IMG/VR virus record: IMGVR_UViG_3300044952_001036
Location: 1-22,081 of that record
Direction: 5' to 3' (one strand)
Length of the DNA: 22,081 nucleotides
From: a virus
Part shown: positions 16,560 to 22,081 of the stretch, piece by piece
Numbering within the stretch: position 1 is the first letter of the stretch
Layout: each line of letters opens with the position of its first letter
Notes under the pieces: generated by a model
The model's input: the letters and a program-made list of their open reading frames with translations, nothing else
What the model was told of the DNA's origin: nothing
The model's database searches: none
Program-made: the position numbers and the translations under genes

Positions 16560-17389
16560 ACAGCTACACCTGTCAACTGCTCAATCCTTGCAGCTTCTTC
16601 TTCTGATTTGCGTTGCTCACTGGGAGATTTCTGCTTAAACTTCCCAGTTTTCACATCCATTGTGGGTTTGCCAGTGGGCCCTAATTTATCCAAGCTCCTT
16701 AGAGTTTGAATCAACTCAGTCAACCCTTGATGAATAGCCCTATTGCCTTTGATGGCTCGTTGAATAGTTTCAACACTTTGGAAGCTGTCGTGAGTGAATC
16801 TGGGTCCCAACAGCTTTTGTGCAATCACATCAGGATCAGTGGAGATAACAGATTCATCTTCCCGATTCAACAGTCCACGTTGCCAACTGTATTTCATTCC
16901 CAACGCTTTGGCAATACTGCTCATGAGTTGATTTCTTTCTGCACCAGTGTAGTTGCTGGCGTCTCCTGGACTCTGCATGCTGAATTTCATCCATTGAGGA
17001 TCATCATGGAAGAAAAAGTCAGTTTGCACGAAGCCATTCTTGGGATCACCTGCAATTGGTGTCAACAGATGAACTTCTCCAGCAGGCTTCACATACTCTT
17101 TGGGGTTCAAACCTTGGCTCAACACCCAGTTTTGGAGACTTTGGGCAAATTGGGCTTTTGACATTTTCTTGCTGTCGACTACGATGTCGATATCCCCACT
17201 GCTGGCTTTTTTGCCAACACTGCCCAAGGTCATGCCATGCATGGGCAGCCCTGTGATTTTTTCCAGCCAATCCAACGTGGGACTGATCAAAGCCAGTGGG
17301 ATACGAGTGGTGCGTGGATAGCCATCTGAGGTTTTGAATACGTTGCCGCCTTCAAAAACTAATTGTGGGGAGAGTTCAAACTGTTTCAT
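16556..17389 (-). CDS. Polymerase-beta-type nucleotidyltransferase
   Basis: The 277-residue protein has the minimal catalytic pattern of the Pol-beta superfamily. G56-S57 (LGSVGKKASS) leads into G65-D66-I-D68 (GDIDIVVD), and a third acidic residue D124 lies in 'VQTDFFF'. That makes the three metal ligands D66, D68 and D124. Residues 175-230 are helical and basic and may bind nucleic acid; the last 40 residues (PTGKPTMDVKTGKF onwards) look disordered. Family members add a nucleotide to tRNA, other RNA, protein or antibiotic targets; the substrate here is not evident. The start ATG 17389 has no strong ribosome-binding site. The gene converges on the three-domain enzyme, sharing the palindromic CTAG as stop, which suggests a long association of the two. 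Confidence 0.72.
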   Translation of the reverse strand: MKQFELSPQLVFEGGNVFKTSDGYPRTTRIPLALISPTLDWLEKITGLPMHGMTLGSVGKKASSGDIDIVVDSKKMSKAQFAQSLQNWVLSQGLNPKEYVKPAGEVHLLTPIAGDPKNGFVQTDFFFHDDPQWMKFSMQSPGDASNYTGAERNQLMSSIAKALGMKYSWQRGLLNREDESVISTDPDVIAQKLLGPRFTHDSFQSVETIQRAIKGNRAIHQGLTELIQTLRSLDKLGPTGKPTMDVKTGKFKQKSPSEQRKSEEEAARIEQLTGVAV

Positions 17390-17423
17390 GATCTAGTATT
17401 TAGATTCCAGCTGGTTTCCAGCA

Positions 17424-17431
17424 CATAAATA
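17424..17431 (+). promoter_or_regulatory. Late-type promoter CATAAATA before the baseplate operon
   Basis: CATAAATA differs from the T4 late consensus in one base and lies 31 bases before ATG 17462, in the 72-base gap from the divergently read nucleotidyltransferase gene. A good ribosome-binding site (GAGGAAAG) follows. It probably drives the four-gene baseplate operon late in infection. Confidence 0.6.
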
Positions 17432-17461
17432 TTTGGCTAATATTTTTGAGGAAAGAATTGC

Positions 17462-18481
17462 ATGCCTAGATTTGGTGGTTTTGGTGTTAACACTGGTTCT
17501 TTGGTTGGTGGACTTGTAAACAACGTTGTGGGGTCGGCTGCCTCTGCTATTTTTCCACGCGGGGTGTTTGGCGGTTTTGGAATTGGAGATGGTGTGAATT
17601 TGTTGGGAACACTCAACAATCAAGATCCCACTAACCGACGTGTAAGCCTGCGGCCCAGACCAGCTGCTGCTAATCGCGTGTTGGGCAAGGGATTATTGGA
17701 TCCTTTGCGAGAAACAAACAATGGCATGGTTTGGCCCTACACACCTACAATCAACTATCAACAAGACATTGATTATCAAACCATTAGCACTGTACATACA
17801 AACCAAGACTTTCATATATTTGCACGTACGCCGGCAACTTCATTCAGTGTTGATGGTCAATTCACTGTTCAAAATCAAAAAGAAGGACGCTATGCATTGG
17901 CATGCATACACTTTTTGAGAACCATGAGCAAGATGCATTTTGGTGAAAATGACAAAGATGCAGGCACACCTCCTCCTATTCTCTTGTTCAATGCCTACGG
18001 TCCTTTTGTGTTCAACAACTTGCCAGTCATAGTCAAGAGCTATAGTATTGGATTTCCAGATGATGTAGACTATGTTCAAGTGGCTAGTGGGCTGTCCCCA
18101 GTAAATCAACCCACTGTGCCAAATAATCCCGCAGGAGGTAGTATTATTGCTGAAAATTTACCTCCAATTCCAGGAGTGCCCGCACCAAGTATTCGCAATA
18201 ATCCTAATGATTTGATATATAATGATCCTGGTGCATCACCTTCAGGTCGTGCCCGCACTATTGATCCTAGAGCAGACATGTCGTGGGCAGACCCGCTGAA
18301 CAATCCGCCGGGCGCAAGTGTACAGCAACCAACACCATCTACAACAAAAGCTATTTGGTTGCCCAGCTTGTTCAAAATTTCAGTAACATTGATTGTGCAA
18401 CATACTCCCACCACATTGCGGAAGAGATTCGAGTTGCCCAAATACATCAATGGTGACCCAAGTCAAAGTGATTTCATATAA
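17462..18481 (+). CDS. gp48: Baseplate tail-tube cap protein (T4 gp48-like)
   Basis: The 339-residue protein starts with a Gly/Val-rich hydrophobic stretch (residues 1-50), continues with 'WPYTPTINYQQDIDY' and 'FSVDGQFTVQNQKEGRYALACIHFLR' features near 90-160, then 'LFNAYGPFVFNNLPVIVKSYSIGFP' near 175-200. These are typical of gp48-type proteins of T4-like aquatic phages. A Pro/Asn-rich linker (about 215-300) separates this from a last beta segment with 'ISVTLIVQHTPTTLRKRFEL'. T4 gp48 (364 residues) sits on the hub and starts tail-tube growth. GAGGAAAG lies just before ATG 17462. The stop TAA overlaps the next ATG by one base (TAATG), so the gp53-like gene is translated by coupling. Confidence 0.72.
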   Translation: MPRFGGFGVNTGSLVGGLVNNVVGSAASAIFPRGVFGGFGIGDGVNLLGTLNNQDPTNRRVSLRPRPAAANRVLGKGLLDPLRETNNGMVWPYTPTINYQQDIDYQTISTVHTNQDFHIFARTPATSFSVDGQFTVQNQKEGRYALACIHFLRTMSKMHFGENDKDAGTPPPILLFNAYGPFVFNNLPVIVKSYSIGFPDDVDYVQVASGLSPVNQPTVPNNPAGGSIIAENLPPIPGVPAPSIRNNPNDLIYNDPGASPSGRARTIDPRADMSWADPLNNPPGASVQQPTPSTTKAIWLPSLFKISVTLIVQHTPTTLRKRFELPKYINGDPSQSDFI

Positions 18482-18780
18482 TGACAACAGTAACTTATCT
18501 ACGCAGTAGTCCTTACTATCGCACTCCACAAAACACCACATATCTGGATTTTTGGCGGCCACCATTACTCACAAGAACAAGTGACGATCTAATTGTTACT
18601 TTGGCACAACGGCATCTACATCGGCCTGACTTATTGAGTTTTGAACTATATCGAAATCCACGGGCATGGTGGGCGTTTGCTATCCTAAATCCTGATCAAA
18701 TTGTGGACCCAATTTATGATTTTGTTCCTGGGATAACAATTTATGCACCTAGCCAACTCAGCATTGGAAGCACCTTATAA
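18481..18780 (+). CDS. gp53: Baseplate wedge protein (short T4 gp53-like)
   Basis: The product has only 99 residues, about half of T4 gp53 (196). The core 'RPDLLSFELYRNPRAWWAFAILNPDQIVDP' corresponds to the T4 gp53 stretch 'RPEELANAIYGNPQLYWVLLMCND', and the end 'DFVPGITIYAPS' looks like a LysM-type strand. The N-terminus is rich in Tyr and Thr. In T4 gp53 links wedges together to close the baseplate ring. Both junctions are TAATG overlaps: its ATG uses the last base of the gp48-like stop, and its own stop overlaps the next ATG. This indicates matched, coupled translation of three baseplate parts. The short length is the only odd feature; the frame shows no sign of being broken. Confidence 0.72.
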   Translation: MTTVTYLRSSPYYRTPQNTTYLDFWRPPLLTRTSDDLIVTLAQRHLHRPDLLSFELYRNPRAWWAFAILNPDQIVDPIYDFVPGITIYAPSQLSIGSTL

Positions 18781-21074
18781 TGCCCGATCCTGTTACTAGT
18801 CATTATCTCCGACGTATAATTAGTGAGTTAAAAGAACGTGGTGTTGACTTCAAACCTGAAGATAATGATCTTAATAAATTTGACCGTTACGCATACCATT
18901 TACAGTTGTTTATGGTAAATGATCGAGACGCAGTTGACCCAGACATACAAGCAAAAGTTGAAAATAATCAGATTCGTAAAATAATTATTGCTGAAAGTGG
19001 TGTTACAGCAGGATTTAATATTGTAGACTGTGAACTTTCTGATGCAGTAGGACATAATTTCCGTAATCGAAATACGCATTCGGTAAAAGTGGACTTCACA
19101 ATTGCTGAGCCATATAGCATGAGTTTACCTGACAAGCTTTATATTGCAAGTGTGCAACTTGCTATCCTTAACTGGCGATTAGCACCGATCTTTTTGAAAC
19201 TGTATTTTGACTATTACGACGCTGAAGGGCGTATTGTGCCAGATAGAAGAAAAAGAGGATTTTACTACCGCTTGAAAATAGTGGACTTTGATAACACACT
19301 GACCGCTGCTGGTACAATCTACAAACTCTCATGTGTTGTTGACAATGACATAGGATTTAGAAATAACTACTTTATTATACCACAAACTTATACAATTAAA
19401 GTAGGAGGGACACCTAGTACAGTCCAAGGCAGTAACTTACCATTACAAAATCCAGCAGCACCTGGTACAGTGTTTGAATTCTTTCGAAAATTGGAAGACG
19501 AGATCAATAAATTTTATGCAAAACAGCGTCAAGGACCTGCAGGGCCGCTGCCCGCATACGGGGCGTCTGATCCTAGAGCTGAAGCCCAGGGAGCTCAAGT
19601 TGTTTTTTACGAATTTAACGTTGAGGACAAACTTGCGGAGCAAAAAATTAAATTTACCCCAAATGTCAACAATAGACGTGCATCATTTAGTCAACCTGCA
19701 GGAGGCGAGGTTGAGATTACAGTGGGCCACGGTATTAGTATTGGTGCAATTGTGGATGATATCTGTGCATCAATTACAGACCCGTTATTTTTCATTCCTA
19801 ATGATCAAACAGGCCGAATAAAAGTTCCTTGGATTGAATGTGTGGTTGAAGAGATAGGGTGGGATGACCTTTTAAACGACTATATCCGGCGGTTTCGCTT
19901 CTTCATAAATGTAAAAGAAACACGACGGCCTGTTCCTAACTTACCCTTTGGGCGTACTTTCCAAGCTTCTGAGGAGTTTCAAAATGCTAGATTGCAGTCT
20001 ATTGCTGACGGGGGAACGTTACGCAAAGCATACTTGTATTTTTATACTGGGTTAAATACAGAAATTATAAATCTTGATGTTAAATTTTCTCACTTACATT
20101 ATATACCGCAACCCCTTACCAACGCAACAGTATTGCCTGATGTTTTTAGTGCGCCTCGTGCAAGTTTGCCCTCAGTCCAAGTTGCGTTAGGACAGCGCCT
20201 CTCCATGCAATCACGGATCCAGGCGCTCCAAGCAGAGCTTGCAAGGCCTGGTGGTGTACCTGCAGCACGAAGTGCAGCCATATCCGATGAACTTGCTGCG
20301 TTGCTTGCCCAAGATAACTTTTATGCGACAATAATAGCTGAAAGGTCTCTTGTTATTTTTGATCCTAACCTTGCGTCCCAAATACAGAGTAGGACGGAGA
20401 TTGACCTAGGGCAAAGCAGTGCACCAATCCAGAGCAGGAGAGATGAGTTATTGATCAGCCGGCAAGCTGCGCAAGTTAGAAGAGCTAGATTAGAGTTTGT
20501 GGAAGATGTGTCAACACAACAGCAAAATGTGCAACCATCCGCTCTCACTTATATTAGTGATCCTCGTGATTTGGTGAATTTGGTAAGGCCGGTAAATGGC
20601 GATAGTCAGTCGAGAAAACAGTATGCAAGTATTACCAGTCAATTGTATGATAAACGAGGTGATATGGTAAACATTACTATGGAAATAAAAGGGGATCCGT
20701 ATTGGTTAGGAAAACCAAACATAGAACGTAATAATGACCTACTTAGGTCTTTGCCAAATTCAGGAGCACCTGTACCAAATCAGACATTAGGCCAAAGATT
20801 TGCACTTGCTCCAAATGCGGATGATATCAGTGGGGTTTTTGATGCGTTTTTTATATTAGCATTTAGACATGGCACGTTGCCAAACGAGCAAACCGGTTTT
20901 ATGGACTTGCGTGATGATGTTGATTTTTTCAATGCATTGTATCTTGTTGTTAACGTTACACACATATTTCGAGACGGCAAATTTACTCAAAGAATTGAGG
21001 CTACACGAGATGCGCTTTCCACTTTTGGTGGTACAAGACCACAACCTGAACCACAGCAAAGTTTACCTGGATAA
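18780..21074 (+). CDS. Large baseplate hub protein (gp27/VgrG-type, tentative)
   Basis: The 764-residue protein lies directly before the gp5-like spike gene, the place of the central hub. Residues about 60-220 are beta-rich with 'GHNFRNRNTHSVKVDFTI' and 'FYYRLKIVDFDNT' patterns. Residues about 450-570 form a helical, Ala/Gln/Arg-rich insertion (coiled coil). The end has 'GDMVNITMEIKGDPYWLG' near 630 and 'ALYLVVNVTHIFRDGKFTQRIEATRD' near 720-745, a pattern often found at the C-terminus of hub and LysM-containing tail proteins. T4 gp27 has only 391 residues, so this would be an enlarged hub. Start ATG 18780 shares one base with the previous stop. The gp27 label rests on position and on the C-terminal motif; another baseplate subunit is possible. 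Confidence 0.6.
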   Translation: MPDPVTSHYLRRIISELKERGVDFKPEDNDLNKFDRYAYHLQLFMVNDRDAVDPDIQAKVENNQIRKIIIAESGVTAGFNIVDCELSDAVGHNFRNRNTHSVKVDFTIAEPYSMSLPDKLYIASVQLAILNWRLAPIFLKLYFDYYDAEGRIVPDRRKRGFYYRLKIVDFDNTLTAAGTIYKLSCVVDNDIGFRNNYFIIPQTYTIKVGGTPSTVQGSNLPLQNPAAPGTVFEFFRKLEDEINKFYAKQRQGPAGPLPAYGASDPRAEAQGAQVVFYEFNVEDKLAEQKIKFTPNVNNRRASFSQPAGGEVEITVGHGISIGAIVDDICASITDPLFFIPNDQTGRIKVPWIECVVEEIGWDDLLNDYIRRFRFFINVKETRRPVPNLPFGRTFQASEEFQNARLQSIADGGTLRKAYLYFYTGLNTEIINLDVKFSHLHYIPQPLTNATVLPDVFSAPRASLPSVQVALGQRLSMQSRIQALQAELARPGGVPAARSAAISDELAALLAQDNFYATIIAERSLVIFDPNLASQIQSRTEIDLGQSSAPIQSRRDELLISRQAAQVRRARLEFVEDVSTQQQNVQPSALTYISDPRDLVNLVRPVNGDSQSRKQYASITSQLYDKRGDMVNITMEIKGDPYWLGKPNIERNNDLLRSLPNSGAPVPNQTLGQRFALAPNADDISGVFDAFFILAFRHGTLPNEQTGFMDLRDDVDFFNALYLVVNVTHIFRDGKFTQRIEATRDALSTFGGTRPQPEPQQSLPG

Positions 21075-21088
21075 TAGAGTATAGTTAA

Positions 21089-22081
21089 ATGGCAACCTTA
21101 AAACAAACAGTCAATCTGCCAGGTGCTTATGAACTAGACCCAGGAGGCTTACGCGCAACATGGGATAAAATTTATCTTGGCCTAATACGAGACGTAAATG
21201 ATGCTCGCAACATGGGACGTATCCGAGTTTGGATACCAGAATTAGGAGGACTAATTGATAATTCTGCAAATTGGATTATTTGTGATTACGCCAGTCCATT
21301 TGCTGGGGCATCAAACGTAGCTGATGTAAACCTAAATCCCACAAGCTCACAAACAGACTATGGTATGACATTCATACCACCTGATCTCAATAACCAAGTG
21401 CTGGTTTGTTTCATAAATGGCGATCCCAGTCGTGGCGTTTGGTTTGGATGTTTGTTCCAAGTTGACCGCAATCATATGACTCCCAGCACTCCTGGTAGTA
21501 GCCCCTCAAAAGAAAACAAAAACATCTTAACTGGTGGACAACCCATCTTCAAAGACAGTTATGATTTTGCCAAGGAAGCAGGAGTTCCAGAACTGCCTAT
21601 TGAACAAGGTGGACCAGCTCCTCGAGGTATGCAACAAGGTATTCGCACCATGGGTTGGCGAACCCCATATGGGCACACTATGGTTTATGACGACACTCCA
21701 ACAGACGCTTTTATCCGATTGCAAACTCGTGGCCTAGCTCAGATTGTTATTCATGATACAAAAGATAGGATCATAATCAACACTGGTCCAAACAGAGCCA
21801 GAATAGAGATGGACAAAGAAGGCAACATTGATATTTTTGGACAAAAAAGCGTCAGTGTCAGTGCCGGACAAGACATCAATCTACATGCTGACAGAGATGT
21901 GAATATTGAAGCTGGTGGCAGCATCAAAATGAGAAGCCTAGATGAAACACGCATGTTCAGCAAAAAGCCCTTCAACATCAGCAGTGGTGGAGATGTTTTG
22001 TTGTTCAGTCAAGGAAATATGCATCTTGTAAGTAATTCAAATATCTACAACACTGCTGTAGGAAGCCTGCAATACAGAAGC
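21089..22081 (+). CDS. gp5: Baseplate central spike protein (T4 gp5-like, no lysozyme domain seen), partial
   Basis: From ATG 21089, 331 codons are open to the right edge. Residues about 20-130 form an OB-type domain ('YLGLIRDVNDARNMGRIRVWIPELGG', later 'GDPSRGVWFGCLF') like gp5 and VgrG proteins. Residues about 180-230 contain 'GWRTPYGHTMVYDDTP', a common element before the spike stalk. From about residue 245 short repeats follow ('GNIDIFGQKSVSVSAGQDINLHA', 'DVNIEAGGSIKM'), the building blocks of the triple beta-helix needle. In T4 a lysozyme domain sits between OB fold and helix; here the link is only about 50 residues and no lysozyme motif is seen. The protein would pierce the outer membrane mechanically. 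A weak AGAG lies about 10 bases before the start. Confidence 0.78.
   Translation, partial: MATLKQTVNLPGAYELDPGGLRATWDKIYLGLIRDVNDARNMGRIRVWIPELGGLIDNSANWIICDYASPFAGASNVADVNLNPTSSQTDYGMTFIPPDLNNQVLVCFINGDPSRGVWFGCLFQVDRNHMTPSTPGSSPSKENKNILTGGQPIFKDSYDFAKEAGVPELPIEQGGPAPRGMQQGIRTMGWRTPYGHTMVYDDTPTDAFIRLQTRGLAQIVIHDTKDRIIINTGPNRARIEMDKEGNIDIFGQKSVSVSAGQDINLHADRDVNIEAGGSIKMRSLDETRMFSKKPFNISSGGDVLLFSQGNMHLVSNSNIYNTAVGSLQYRS

Overview
This window is part of the genome of a tailed phage with a contractile tail, belonging to the wide T4 superfamily. Several proteins carry T4-type signatures: a gp20-like portal, the gp46/gp47 recombination nuclease pair, a gp55-like late sigma factor, and baseplate proteins resembling gp26, gp51, gp48, gp53, gp27 and gp5. 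The gene set, the moderate-to-low GC content and the extra metabolic and RNA-type enzymes suggest an environmental (aquatic) T4-like phage rather than a close relative of T4. The host cannot be told from this sequence. No bacterial chromosomal gene, tRNA, CRISPR array or insertion sequence was seen.

Layout. Positions 1-5686 are read leftwards: a tape-measure-like protein, then (behind a late-type promoter) the portal, then a fibre-like protein that runs off the left edge. Positions 5741-6807 are read rightwards: a gp26-like baseplate/chaperone protein, followed in the -1 frame by a gp51-like tail. A slippery heptamer and a two-tier hairpin lie exactly where a programmed frameshift would join the two. 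Positions about 6896-7300 hold a GC-rich non-coding block full of inverted repeats, a candidate structured RNA. Next come an unrecognised leftward gene (7314-8123), a rightward PD-(D/E)XK nuclease (8216-8731), and the leftward gp47-gp46 pair (11528-8713). A large rightward homing-endonuclease-like gene (11656-13377) sits between gp47 and the leftward gp55-like sigma gene (14219-13374), with its own TATAAATA late-type promoter.

Positions 14340-17389 hold two converging genes that make up the most unusual part of the window. The first is a 739-residue fusion of a ligase-type nucleotidyltransferase, an NMNAT-type adenylyltransferase and a 2H phosphoesterase. The second is a polymerase-beta-type nucleotidyltransferase. 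The two stop codons share one CTAG. Together they look like an RNA-end, NAD or nucleotide-signal processing module; the substrate is unknown.

Positions 17462-22081 form a tightly packed rightward baseplate operon: gp48-like, gp53-like, a large hub protein, and a gp5-like spike cut by the right edge. Its first three genes are joined by TAATG stop/start overlaps. Late-type promoters (C/TATAAATA) lie about 26-31 bases before the portal, the homing endonuclease and the gp48-like gene. This agrees with the gp55-like factor encoded in the same window.
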